Source: Adlercreutzia caecimuris B7
GTDB taxonomy: Bacteria; Actinomycetota; Coriobacteriia; Coriobacteriales; Eggerthellaceae
Reading direction: 5' to 3'
Length of the DNA: 64,000 bases
Assembly (NCBI RefSeq): GCF_000403355.2
Contig: NZ_KE159646.1
Location: forward strand, 1,516,258-1,580,257
A program made the position numbers and the translations under genes. Positions 42,096-50,348 of this stretch are shown one piece after another. Position 1 is the stretch's first letter, and every line of letters begins with the position of its first letter. Under the pieces are notes generated by a model. That model was not told the origin of the DNA. It was given only the letters and a program-made list of their open reading frames with translations, and did not search any database.

Positions 42096-42690
42096 GGATG
42101 TCAACAAAAACCTGTCCAAATCGTGATGATTTGAAGGCAGGAAATATATTCAAGAGAAGAGAAGCTAAAGACCGTCAAGCTATTTATCAAATATGATGAA
42201 AGCTATGCGGCAGCGATAAAAGAGCTCGGCTATCCGCGTCGTGCGACCCTCTACACTTGGCATGAAGAATACCTCGTGAACGGAGGTGACATTCCACTCG
42301 CCAACAACCACCTCAGATATGCCGATGACGAGAAACGCTTAGCTGTCGATCATTTCTTCGAGCACGGCCAGTGTCTTGCTCGTACGACAAGGGCACTTGG
42401 ATACCCAGCACACAAGTTCCTCGCGTCTCGGATAGACGCACTTGAGCCCGAACGCAGAAGGAGACGCACCGTTGCTCACGTCTCCGAAGAAACAACGCGG
42501 AAAGCCCTCGCCATCTTGTCACCAGGAAGGGAGCCCAAAGGACGTCGCGGGCGAGCTCGGCGCCGAAAAGGCTACTCTCTACAATTGAAAGCATGGGTAT
42601 GACCTTGTCGTTGATGATGCGCTCGCGGACGGGAGGCCCCACATCCTCGGCGTAGGCATCGACGAAGGCGCTCAATCGAACGCTTTTGCG
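42096..42690 (+). pseudogene. Decayed IS3-family OrfA remnant
   Basis: Translation from about 42139 reads YSREEKLKTVKLF, then AAAIKELGYPRRATLYTWHE and GHGQCL-type HTH segments typical of IS150-like OrfA. Around 42500 the coding frame shifts by one base, continuing EGSPKDVAGELGAEKATLYN, where a TGA stands in place of the expected Trp, and then KHGYDLVVDDALADG to about 42690. There is no intact start and no OrfB. It is a relic with a frameshift and a nonsense mutation. Confidence 0.7.
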
Positions 42691-43139
42691 CTTTGCACCA
42701 CTGAATGCAAAATATACCATCTAGTTCACAGTATCGGTCGATAAATTTATTCCCTCATGAATTTGGCACTGTTCTTACATGGCATTCGAGGCCATCTGAA
42801 CACCCCCCATGCTGTAATCCGATGGAAAAACGAGATGCATAATGCGCCGAAAGCGCCGAATCGTAGTATCCGACGTTTTTTACGCCCCTATCTTTCCTGG
42901 AGAACCAGCTTTTTCGCTACTCGATTTCGGGGGGGTGAGTATAAAACGATACCGCTCTCCACAATTGCCCGCTTTTGCCATTGCCAGCCAATAGTATCGG
43001 GTGGCTGTATTAAGACATTTTTCTCGACTCCTTTCGAAGACTTTGTAAACCTATCGAACTCCCACCGCGACGAAGAGTCGGACGGCGCTCAAAAACAGTA
43101 TCAAAGCTGAGGAAAGAACGACCCGCCAAGGCATTGAAC
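42691..43139. other. Gene-poor stretch between the IS3 relic and the intact IS3 element
   Basis: About 450 AT-rich bases. One plus-strand frame (42757-43110) has no recognisable motif and no ribosome site. I see nothing I can name. Confidence 0.4.
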
Positions 43140-43171
43140 TGCGTCCCAAAACTTGGACGAATTAGTAAGGA

Positions 43172-44080
43172 CTAAGCTGCTAAGGACTGATTTCGGAATT
43201 CCTCCGGAGTCAGTCCTTTCAGTTTAACCTGTCGTCTCCTCGTATTCCAATGAACGATGTAAGCGTCCAGATCTTTCTTGAACTCTTCGAAGGTGGCCCA
43301 TTTCCGACCCTTGAAGAACTCGTCTTTGATATGACCGAAGATCTGCTCGGTAGCCCCGTTGTCGATGCAGTTGCCCTTTCCCGACATGCTCTGCACGATG
43401 CCGTGCTCTCTCAGCCGCTCGGCCCAGGCCCTCTGCTGGTACTGCCAGCCCATGTCCGAGTGCAGGATCGGCGTCGCGCCCTTCGGCATCCTGGAGAAAA
43501 GCTGATCGAGGATATCGTGCTGCTGGGCCATGCTCGCGCTCTTCGACACCGACCACGCTATTGTCTCCTTGCTCCCGAAGTCGTATATCGGCGCGAGATA
43601 GGCCTTGCCCCACGCCTGCTTGAACTCCGTGACGTCGGTGCCCATCTTCTGCCAAGGGCCCTCCGCTCCGAAGTCGCGCCCCAGCACGTTCTCGAAGGTC
43701 TCGCCGACGAGGCCTTTGTACGAATTGTACTTGCGATAGTCGGTTTCGCGGCGGATGCCGCAGCTGATCCCCATCTCGTGCATGACCTTCAACACCGTCT
43801 TGTCCGCGATGCGCGCGCCGCGCTCGGCGCGCAGGCACATGGCGATCTGCCGATGTCCGCAGCCGTTGGGAGTCCGTGAGAATATCTCGCTTATGGCGTC
43901 CCATAGCTCCGGTCGGGTCGGCGCCTTCGGATGCGACAGCGCGTAGTAGTAGCTCGATCGCGCCATCTCCGCCGCTTCCAGCAGATCAGCGAGCGGGTAA
44001 TGCCCTGAGAGCGCGGCTACGGCCGCTGCCTTCTCCCGGTTCGAAGGCTCTTCTCCGCCCTCAGGGCCGCCAATTTTTTT
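43172..44080 (-). CDS. IS3-family OrfB transposase, expressed by -1 frameshift
   Basis: DDE integrase of the IS150 group: TDVTEFK (first Asp), ILHSDMGWQYQQ (second Asp), CIDNGATEQIFGHIKDEFF (Glu), preceded by the HTH_21 segment GCGHRQIAMCL. A stand-alone frame begins at 43966 (MARSSYYYALSHPK), but the frame is open back to the A7 slippery tract at 44074-44080, where the upstream residues EKAAAVAALSGHYPLADLLEAAE match the usual IS3 linker. The active enzyme is therefore most likely an OrfA-OrfB fusion. Confidence 0.9.
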   Translation of the reverse strand, partial: KKIGGPEGGEEPSNREKAAAVAALSGHYPLADLLEAAEMARSSYYYALSHPKAPTRPELWDAISEIFSRTPNGCGHRQIAMCLRAERGARIADKTVLKVMHEMGISCGIRRETDYRKYNSYKGLVGETFENVLGRDFGAEGPWQKMGTDVTEFKQAWGKAYLAPIYDFGSKETIAWSVSKSASMAQQHDILDQLFSRMPKGATPILHSDMGWQYQQRAWAERLREHGIVQSMSGKGNCIDNGATEQIFGHIKDEFFKGRKWATFEEFKKDLDAYIVHWNTRRRQVKLKGLTPEEFRNQSLAA

Positions 44081-44538
44081 AGGTAGGCGTTCTCCGCCTC
44101 GAGCTTTCGGACGCGGGCCTCGAGCTCTTGCTCGCGAGTCGGCTCCTCCTTCGCCGTGCTGCTTCTTCTGGGCCGGCCCTTCGGCTTCGGTCTCAGCGCC
44201 TCAGCGCCGCCCTCCCGATACGCTTTGCACCACTTGAGGAGCGCCGACCTCGAGGCTATGCCGAAAGACGCCATGGCATCGGGGACCTTCTCGCCGTCCT
44301 CGACCACCGCTTTCGCGGCGGCCAGCTTCTGCTCGTAGGTGTATCTGACCTGTCGTCCGCCCATCTGCAGCAATCCGTCCAATCCAACAGCGCCGAACTT
44401 GTAGCACCATTGTTTCGCAACGGAAGGAGGAAGCGCTAGGACGGTCGCGGCCGCGTGATACCCATAGCCCTCCTCGAAGAGCTCCGCTGCGGCCCTGCGG
44501 ACATCGACGTCGTATCTGATCCTAAGGTCTGATGGCAT
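44017..44538 (-). CDS. IS3-family OrfA (helix-turn-helix subunit)
   Basis: 173 residues with two helix-turn-helix units (AAAELFEEGYGYHAAATVLALP and PDAMASFGIASRSALLKWCKAY), then a basic region and a leucine-zipper-like coiled coil (REQELEARVRKLEAENAYLKKL). At LKK the DNA reads A AAA AAA (44074-44080), a classic -1 slippery heptamer that leads into OrfB. ATG at 44538 has GGGAGG seven bases upstream. Confidence 0.9.
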   Translation of the reverse strand: MPSDLRIRYDVDVRRAAAELFEEGYGYHAAATVLALPPSVAKQWCYKFGAVGLDGLLQMGGRQVRYTYEQKLAAAKAVVEDGEKVPDAMASFGIASRSALLKWCKAYREGGAEALRPKPKGRPRRSSTAKEEPTREQELEARVRKLEAENAYLKKLAALRAEKSLRTGRRQRP

Positions 44539-44636
44539 AAAGAAGCCTCCCATTTCTCGTGTCCAAGAAATGGGAGGCAGTACACATTGACGGGCCGTTT
44601 TGGATCAAACCGAAAGTGAAAGAATAATCGGGTTGC

Positions 44637-44663
44637 TTGCAATTTTCTCATAGAGAATTGCAA
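44637..44663. repeat. AT-rich inverted repeat downstream of guaA
   Basis: Arms TTGCAATT and AATTGCAA are perfect around 11 bases, and a second nested pair (GTTGCTT at 44633-44638 region and AAAGCAAC near 44681-44688) surrounds them. It lies 62 bases beyond the guaA stop, without a clear U-tract. A weak terminator or recombination site is possible. Confidence 0.4.
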
Positions 44664-44724
44664 AGATTTACAAAGAATTAGAAAGCAACAATAGAGCCAA
44701 ATAGTGCCTATGAACTGGTATTTC

Positions 44725-46329
44725 TCACTCCCACTCGATGGTCGCGGGGGGCTTGCTGGTTATATCATACACTACGCGGTTCACGCCGGGGACTTCGGCT
44801 ACGATGCGACCCGAAATGCGGGCCAACACGTCGTAGGGCAGGCGGGCCCAGTCGGCGGTCATGGCGTCGCTGCTTTCCACGGCGCGCAGGATCACGGGGC
44901 GGGCGTAGGTGCGCTCGTCGCCCATGACGCCTACGCTCTTGATATCAGGCAGCACGGCGAAGTACTGCCACACGGCGTGCTCGCTGTTGCGCTCGCCGGT
45001 CTCGGCGAACAGACGCTCGTTGTAGGCGTCCAGCTCCTCGCGCACGATGGCGTCGGCGTTCTTCAAAATTGTCAGCTTCTCCCCGTCCACATCGCCGATG
45101 ATGCGGATGGCCAAACCCGGGCCCGGGAAGGGCTGGCGGTGCACGATGTAGTCGGGCAGACCCAACGCCGTGCCGAGCGCGCGCACCTCGTCCTTGAAGA
45201 AGTGGTCCAAGGGCTCGATCAGGTCGAAATGCACGCCCTCGGGGAACGGGATGAGGTTGTGGTGGCTCTTGATGGTGCTCGCCTTCCCGCCAGTCTTGCG
45301 CGCGCCGCTCTCGATGATGTCGGGGTAAATGGTGCCCTGGGCCAGGTACTTCACCGGGCGCCCGTCCTGGGCCAGGTCCTCCGCCACGGCGAAGAACTCC
45401 TTCCAGAACTGCGTGCCGACGATGCGGCGCTTCTCCTCCGGGTCAGTCACGCCGGACAGCAGCTCCAGGTAGCGCTCCTCGGCGTGCACGTGGATGAAGT
45501 CCACGTCGAACTGCTTCGTGAACACCTCTTCCACTTCCTCGGGCTCGCCCTTACGCAGCAGGCCGTGGTTCACGAACACGCAGGTCAGCTGCTTGCCGAT
45601 GGCACGGGCGCACAGCGCCGCCACCACCGACGAGTCCACGCCGCCCGAAAGACCCAAAATCACGCGGTCATCCCCCACCTCGGCACGGATGGCCGCCACC
45701 GAGTCCTCGATGATGGAGTCCATGGTCCAATCCGGCTCAAGCTCGCACACGCCGAACAGGAAGTTGCGCAGCATCGTCTGGCCGAACTCGGTGTGGCGCA
45801 CCTCGGGGTGAAACTGCGTGGCGAACAGCTTGCGCTCGGGATACTCCATGGACGCCACCGGGCACACTTCGGTGCGCGACGTGATGGCGAAGCCCTCGGG
45901 CACGCGGCTCACGGCATCGCGGTGGCTCATCCACACGGTCTGCTCGCCGGGGGTGCCGTCGAACAGCGCCGACTCACCGGCGCGCGTGATGACCGCCGGG
46001 CCGTACTCGCCCTTCTCGGTATGCGCCACTTCCCCGCCGAGCGCCACGGCCATGGCCTGCTGACCGTAGCAGAAGCCGAGCACGGGAATGCCCAGGCCGA
46101 GGATCTCCGGGTCGATGGAAGGGGCGTCTTCCGCGTACACGCTGGCCGGACCGCCCGACAGGATGATAGCCGCCGGCGCCATGGCGCGCACCTCGTCGGC
46201 CGTGATGTCGCACGGCACGATCTCGGAATACACGTGCAGATCGCGCACGCGACGGGCGATGAGCTGCCCGTACTGGGCGCCAAAATCGACGACGATGACA
46301 ATCTGCTCCGGGGTTGCGGACTCGGCCAC
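44725..46329 (-). CDS. guaA: GMP synthase (glutamine-hydrolysing)
   Basis: 534 residues; converts XMP to GMP with ATP and glutamine in the cytoplasm. The class I glutamine amidotransferase domain (about 8-200) has the nucleophile in GFCYGQQ and the His/Glu pair in QFHPEV. The ATP pyrophosphatase domain has the P-loop SGGVDSS (about 235), and the C-terminal dimerisation domain ends with VYDITSKPPATIEWE. All catalytic residues are present and the length is normal. It marks the return to core chromosome right of the island. Confidence 0.98.
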   Translation of the reverse strand: MAESATPEQIVIVVDFGAQYGQLIARRVRDLHVYSEIVPCDITADEVRAMAPAAIILSGGPASVYAEDAPSIDPEILGLGIPVLGFCYGQQAMAVALGGEVAHTEKGEYGPAVITRAGESALFDGTPGEQTVWMSHRDAVSRVPEGFAITSRTEVCPVASMEYPERKLFATQFHPEVRHTEFGQTMLRNFLFGVCELEPDWTMDSIIEDSVAAIRAEVGDDRVILGLSGGVDSSVVAALCARAIGKQLTCVFVNHGLLRKGEPEEVEEVFTKQFDVDFIHVHAEERYLELLSGVTDPEEKRRIVGTQFWKEFFAVAEDLAQDGRPVKYLAQGTIYPDIIESGARKTGGKASTIKSHHNLIPFPEGVHFDLIEPLDHFFKDEVRALGTALGLPDYIVHRQPFPGPGLAIRIIGDVDGEKLTILKNADAIVREELDAYNERLFAETGERNSEHAVWQYFAVLPDIKSVGVMGDERTYARPVILRAVESSDAMTADWARLPYDVLARISGRIVAEVPGVNRVVYDITSKPPATIEWE

Positions 46330-46418
46330 GGTGCCTCCTTGGGGTTGCGGAATGTTCGAAGGCGATTTTACACCTCGCCAGCCGCCCCCGCGTTTCCAGC
46401 GTGGGAAATCTCGCTGAA

Positions 46419-47276
46419 TTACGCCAAATACTTCTCCCGCAGGGCGGCCCGCTTCTCGGGGCCGAAGTCGAGAGCCTCGGTCAAATAGGCGTCGAAGGTG
46501 CCGAATGTGTCGGTCACAGCAGCCATGGCGGCATCGTAGTAGTCGGCGTAGGCGTAGAAGAACGAGTCCACATCGGCGTCGATCCCGCGCAGAGCCGGCA
46601 GCTTCGCGGCCAGAGCGTCTAAAACGCCCTCGGCCCGGCTGCGGGCGAACAGGTTCGTGGCCAGATAGTCGGCCCGCACGTCGGCCTCGGACACGCCGAG
46701 CGCCCGCTCCACCACCACCGCGCCCAGGCCCGCCCGGTCCTTGCCCTCAGTGCAGTGCCACAGCACCGCCCCGCCATCGGATTCCAGCAGCACGTCCAAA
46801 AGCCCGCGGTAGGCCGCACGGCCCGCCTCGCCCAGAAGAATCTGCGGGTACATCTTCCGCACCGCCTCGTGGGGCTGGGCGCTCACGGCCTCGAGCGTCT
46901 TCACATCCTGCGCGAGGCTCGCCCCGTGGGTGATGCCGACGGTCTCCCCCGAAAGCGCCGGGAAGTCGTAGAACACCACGCCTTCCATGAACTCGGACGG
47001 ATCGGGTTCCTTGTCGCGCTCCAGCTCCGTGCGGAAGTCCACCACGCCCTCCAGGTGGTAATCGGCCAGAAGGCGCGCCAGATCGCTCTCGGTCGCCTTG
47101 TGCAGGGCACCCGACCGCAAAAGCAGCGCCGGCTTCACCCGGCGCCCGTCGGCTGCGGGCAAGCCGCCCAGGTCGCGGGTGTTGCGCAGCCCCTCGAAGG
47201 GGATGTGGCCGAACTCGGAAAACCGGGGAATTGCCCCGGGAAGCTCTATCTTTGCCGGCATCTGCGTCTGGGCCAT
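46419..47276 (-). CDS. Tyrosine/serine protein phosphatase (IphP/PtpB-like)
   Basis: 285 residues. The P-loop HCTEGKDRAGLG (about 177) is the CX5R signature in the lipid/protein phosphatase subfamily with KDRAG. Upstream NTRDLGGLPAADGRRVKPALLLRSGAL is the N-terminal hallmark of these bacterial phosphatases, and VDFRTELERDKEPDP follows. Cytosolic, with no signal peptide. The substrate could be a phosphoprotein or phosphoinositide. It lies 89 bases upstream of guaA on the same strand. Confidence 0.92.
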   Translation of the reverse strand: MAQTQMPAKIELPGAIPRFSEFGHIPFEGLRNTRDLGGLPAADGRRVKPALLLRSGALHKATESDLARLLADYHLEGVVDFRTELERDKEPDPSEFMEGVVFYDFPALSGETVGITHGASLAQDVKTLEAVSAQPHEAVRKMYPQILLGEAGRAAYRGLLDVLLESDGGAVLWHCTEGKDRAGLGAVVVERALGVSEADVRADYLATNLFARSRAEGVLDALAAKLPALRGIDADVDSFFYAYADYYDAAMAAVTDTFGTFDAYLTEALDFGPEKRAALREKYLA

Positions 47277-47374
47277 GGGTGCTCCCTCTCTCGCGAAATC
47301 GTTTCCCCCTATGGTAGCGGGAACGGGGCTCGAGCGCGCTCGAGAGCCGAACCTGTCAAGGGCCTGTTGGGAAA

Positions 47375-48679
47375 TCAGGAGCGGCTCGTCGCCCCCTCGC
47401 CGGCCGGCTTGCCGCGACCGGCACCGGCGGCTTCGGCCACTTCCCCGTCGAAAAACGCCTCATCGGCAGGGGCCATGGCGTCGGCCACCTCATGGCGGTT
47501 CGCATAGCCCGTGAGAATCAGCGTGAGGGCCCCGTCGCCGGTCACGTTGCAGGCGGTGCCGAAGCTGTCCTGCAGCGCAAACACTGTGAGAACCAGCGCC
47601 GTACCGGCCCCATCGAAGCCCAAAAGGCCCGTGACCAAGCCGAGCGAGGCCATGACCGTGCCGCCCGGCACCCCCGGCGCCCCGATGGCGAACACGCCCA
47701 AAAGCACGCAGAACAAAAGCATCGTCGGCAGACTCGGCAGCGCTCCGTACAGAATTTGGGACACCACCATGCAGAAGAACACCTCGGTGAGCACCGATCC
47801 GCACAGATGGATGTTGGCGAACAGCGGAATGCCGAAGCTCACCATGTCGCGCCGCAGGGTCTTCGCCTGGCCGGCGCATTCCAACGCCACGCCCAGGGTG
47901 GCCGCCGACGACATGGTGCCCACGGCCGTCAGGTAGGCCGATCCGTAATGGCGCAGCACCTCCCAGGGATTCGTGCGCGAGTAGGCCCCGGCTGCGCCGT
48001 AGAGCACCCCGAGCCACACGAAATGCCCCACGAGCACAATGGCAATAACCACCAGGAACACCGGCAGCTGGCTCGTGAGTGCCCCTTCCCAGGCCAGACC
48101 GGCGAAGGTGCACACGATGAAGAACGGCAGAATGGGAATGACGATCTTCACCACAATGGTCAGCACCATGCGCTGGAACTCCACCAATAGCGCCGTGAAG
48201 CGCGACGCCTTCGCCCACACCGCCGCCAGACCCAGCATGAGCGCCAGGGCCAGGGCGCTCGTCACGGGCATGATGGCGGGAATGTCAAGGGGAAACTCCA
48301 AGCTGGGCACCTCGCGCAGGGCCTCCGCGCCCTCGGCCAGGGTAAGGTGCGGAATGATCCCGAAGCCCGCGGCCATGGAAAGCAGCGCGGCTCCCAGGGT
48401 AGACAGGTAGGCCGCAAGAAGCGCCACGCCCAGAATGCGCGACACATTCTCGCCCAGCTTGGCAATGGAGGGGGCGATGAAGCCGACGATGATGAGCGGC
48501 ACGCAGAACACGATGACCTGCCTCAGCACGTCGCCAATGGTAGCCACCACGGCGATGACCTCGGCAGACGCCACCGAACCGATCCCGAGGCCCGCCGCCA
48601 CCGCCACCAGCAATATGAAGGGCAGGCTCGTGACCACCTGCTTGAGAATGGCCGCGCCGCCGCGCTTCGTCGTCTCCAT
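47375..48679 (-). CDS. Dicarboxylate/amino acid:cation symporter (DAACS family)
   Basis: 434 residues with about eight transmembrane helices and re-entrant loops typical of the GltP/DctA/SstT fold. TMSSAATLGVALECA corresponds to the first hairpin loop, GAPGVPGGTVMASLGL to the second part of the transport core, and DSFGTACNVTGDGALTLI to the last helix with the substrate-binding Asp/Asn. The cargo (glutamate, aspartate, serine or a dicarboxylate) cannot be chosen. ATG at 48679 with GGGGAG ahead; the upstream extension is not supported. Confidence 0.9.
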   Translation of the reverse strand: METTKRGGAAILKQVVTSLPFILLVAVAAGLGIGSVASAEVIAVVATIGDVLRQVIVFCVPLIIVGFIAPSIAKLGENVSRILGVALLAAYLSTLGAALLSMAAGFGIIPHLTLAEGAEALREVPSLEFPLDIPAIMPVTSALALALMLGLAAVWAKASRFTALLVEFQRMVLTIVVKIVIPILPFFIVCTFAGLAWEGALTSQLPVFLVVIAIVLVGHFVWLGVLYGAAGAYSRTNPWEVLRHYGSAYLTAVGTMSSAATLGVALECAGQAKTLRRDMVSFGIPLFANIHLCGSVLTEVFFCMVVSQILYGALPSLPTMLLFCVLLGVFAIGAPGVPGGTVMASLGLVTGLLGFDGAGTALVLTVFALQDSFGTACNVTGDGALTLILTGYANRHEVADAMAPADEAFFDGEVAEAAGAGRGKPAGEGATSRS

Positions 48680-48696
48680 CGCTCTCTCCCCTTTCC

Positions 48697-49074
48697 CTAT
48701 GAGGCCCGCGCGAGCACCGCTTCGGAGACCTCCACGGGCCGGGCCGGATCGCCCACCCAATCGTTCATGCTGCCGGCGTACAGCCGCAGCTCGGTATAGC
48801 CCACGCTCGCCAGATAGTCGCAGGCAATCTTCGCGTGGATGCCCGACTGGCAGTACACGATGACGGCGTCTTCGGGGAAGATGCCCTCGCTGCGGAACAG
48901 CTCGGCCAAGGTTTCGGCCGGGTCGTCGCTGGCCGCCGCCACATCGAGGCGCACGTTCAGCGCTGTGGGAATGTGGCCCGCATCGTAGAGCAACGGCGGC
49001 CGCACGTCCACCAAGGGCATGGACCCTCTCTCGCGCTCCACGTAATCGGCATCGACAACCTGATAAGCTCGCAT
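48697..49074 (-). CDS. Single-domain rhodanese
   Basis: 125 residues. MPLVDVRPPLLYDAGHIPTALNV, the active-site loop VIVYCQSGIHAK (catalytic Cys about residue 83) and LRLYAGSMNDWVGDPARPVE are characteristic of a rhodanese sulfurtransferase domain. Start at 49074 with GGAAGGTGAT as ribosome site; longer frames are Arg-rich and unsupported. It ends 17 bases before the symporter start on the same strand, so the two may be co-transcribed. Confidence 0.92.
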   Translation of the reverse strand: MRAYQVVDADYVERERGSMPLVDVRPPLLYDAGHIPTALNVRLDVAAASDDPAETLAELFRSEGIFPEDAVIVYCQSGIHAKIACDYLASVGYTELRLYAGSMNDWVGDPARPVEVSEAVLARAS

Positions 49075-49289
49075 GACATCACCTTCCGAGAATCGTTGCT
49101 CAGGGCGCATCGGGAAAAAGAACGGGAACGGGGCAGGACAACGACGCGACAACGGTGCCGCCATCCCGAGCCGCCGTGCCGAACAGCGCCTCGCCCCCAT
49201 GGTAGCGCTGGGGGCTGCGGAAACGGACAACGGTGTCGTTACGCTTTGCTTGCCGCTGAGCGGAAAAGTAGAATCTCCCCCACTCCCCC

Positions 49290-49335
49290 TTGACAGCGCT
49301 GTGACATTGCCTATACTTATGAATAGTTGTTCATA
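49290..49335 (+). promoter_or_regulatory. Promoter and ArsR/SmtB-type operator
   Basis: TTGACA (49290-49295) and TATACT (49312-49317) are 16 bases apart. Directly after the -10 box is the perfect dyad TATGAA-TAGTTG-TTCATA (49318-49335), close to the consensus operator of SmtB/CadC-type repressors. It controls the ArsR gene 26 bases on. Confidence 0.85.
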
Positions 49336-49361
49336 TGTTGTTACGTTTAGAAGGAGCCGCC

Positions 49362-49766
49362 ATGGCTAAGCCCGCATCACTGGAACAAGAGGCACAGCAA
49401 GTCGTGGAAACCGCCTGCGCCCAGATGATCGACTGCCCCTGCGGTTGCAACCGCGAATCCACGGCCACCTTGTTTACGGAAATGCCCGACGAGGAGCTGC
49501 TCTTCGACGTGGCCGACCTGTTCAAGGCGTTCTCGGACACCACACGCATCAAGATCCTGTTCGCGCTCATGGGCGGCCCCCTAAGCGTCACCGACATCAC
49601 CGAGGCCGTCGGCTGCACCCAAAGCGCGGTGAGCCACCAACTGCGCACCTTGAAGCAGGCCCGCCTCGTGAAGGCCGCCCGCGACGGCAAGAACGTCATC
49701 TACTCACTGTCCGACGATCACGTGTTCACCATGCTCGCCCAGGGCATGACCCACGTCTGCGAGTAA
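49362..49766 (+). CDS. ArsR/SmtB-family metal-responsive repressor
   Basis: 134 residues. The winged helix is at about 45-120 (LFKAFSDTTRIKILFALMG, then TDITEAVGCTQSAVSHQLRTLKQARLV). The N-terminal arm has a CPCGC motif, a plausible metal-binding cluster as in CadC-type sensors. ATG at 49362 with AAGGAG six bases ahead. It precedes an HMA protein and a metal P-type ATPase on the same strand, so it most likely derepresses metal export. The metal is not certain; Cd, Zn or Pb is likely from the ATPase type. Confidence 0.93.
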   Translation: MAKPASLEQEAQQVVETACAQMIDCPCGCNRESTATLFTEMPDEELLFDVADLFKAFSDTTRIKILFALMGGPLSVTDITEAVGCTQSAVSHQLRTLKQARLVKAARDGKNVIYSLSDDHVFTMLAQGMTHVCE

Positions 49767-49873
49767 CCCGCACCGCGCACCCCAAGCACGCCCCCTAGCG
49801 AGGCCGGCCATCCGACCACCCGCAAGCCACCACCACGCCCCCCCGAAGGGACCCCGCCGAGAAAGGAACTACC

Positions 49874-50101
49874 ATGCGGAAATCATTCAAGCTCGAGAAC
49901 CTCGACTGCGCCAACTGCGCCGCGAAGATGGAAACGGGCATCAACCAACTGCCCGGCGTGAACAAGGCGTCCATCTCCTTCATGACGAGCAAGCTCGTCA
50001 TCGACGCCGACACCGACGATGCCGAGGCCTTCGCCGCCATCGTCGACGCCGCCCAGCAGGTATGCACCAGCTACGAGAAAGACTGCCTCATCAAACGCTA
50101 G
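49874..50101 (+). CDS. Heavy-metal-associated (HMA) domain protein
   Basis: 75 residues forming a single HMA ferredoxin-like fold: KLENLDCANCAAKMETGINQLPGV with the metal-binding CANC, then ASISFMTSKLVID. These are metallochaperones, or detached N-terminal domains of P-type ATPases; the ATPase downstream lacks such a domain, so this protein probably serves it in trans. ATG at 49874 with AAAGGAA ahead. Confidence 0.92.
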   Translation: MRKSFKLENLDCANCAAKMETGINQLPGVNKASISFMTSKLVIDADTDDAEAFAAIVDAAQQVCTSYEKDCLIKR

Positions 50102-50109
50102 CAGCCCCC

Positions 50110-50200
50110 TCAAGCCCGTATGAGCAGCCCCAAGCAGGAGGCGATCCTCGACACGCAGCTAGCGAGCCGAGCATCAGTCCTCTCAAGTACGTAAGAGCAG
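50110..50200 (+). repeat. Pair of 19-base direct repeats after the HMA gene
   Basis: CTCAAGCCCGTATGAGCAG (50110-50128) and CTCAAGTACGTAAGAGCAG (50182-50200) match at 16 of 19 positions. Both lie in the spacer just before the large structured repeat at 50206. Confidence 0.55.
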
Positions 50201-50205
50201 TCGAC

Positions 50206-50311
50206 GGGCGCGGGGCGTGCCTCCGCGCGCAGTTCCGCAGCGACTGGAACAGCCCAGTGGGCTGTTCCACCAAGCGAGGACTGTCTGAGCACGGAGGTAT
50301 GCCCCGCGCCC
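50206..50311. repeat. Structured repeat, copy A (upstream of metal ATPase)
   Basis: 106 bases with two nested hairpins. The outer stem pairs GGGCGCGGGGC, then TGCCTCC, with GGAGGTATGCCCC and GCGCCC; the inner hairpin is GGAACAGCCC and GGGCTGTTCC. The central 80 bases are almost identical to copy B at 52372-52489. It is not an IS and has no ORF. Confidence 0.8.
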
Positions 50312-50348
50312 GCCGACGGACAGCCAATTAACGGACAAGGACCCCACC

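Larger units (their letters stand above)
43140..44579 (-). mobile_element. IS3-family (IS150-like) element
   Basis: About 1440 bp. The ends share TGC(G/C)TCCCA and CTTGGAC (43140-43158 and complement of 44561-44579). The right end continues into a hairpin (CTCCCATTTCT and AGAAATGGGAG, near 44547-44577). The direct repeat is uncertain: CATTGA occurs just left of the left end and again at 44584-44589. It encodes OrfA and OrfB joined by a probable -1 frameshift. Confidence 0.8.

Noticed and set aside
43131-44589. CATTGA as the target duplication of the IS3-type element
   Set aside because: The repeat is offset three bases from the right end and is longer than usual for this family, so I do not treat it as established.
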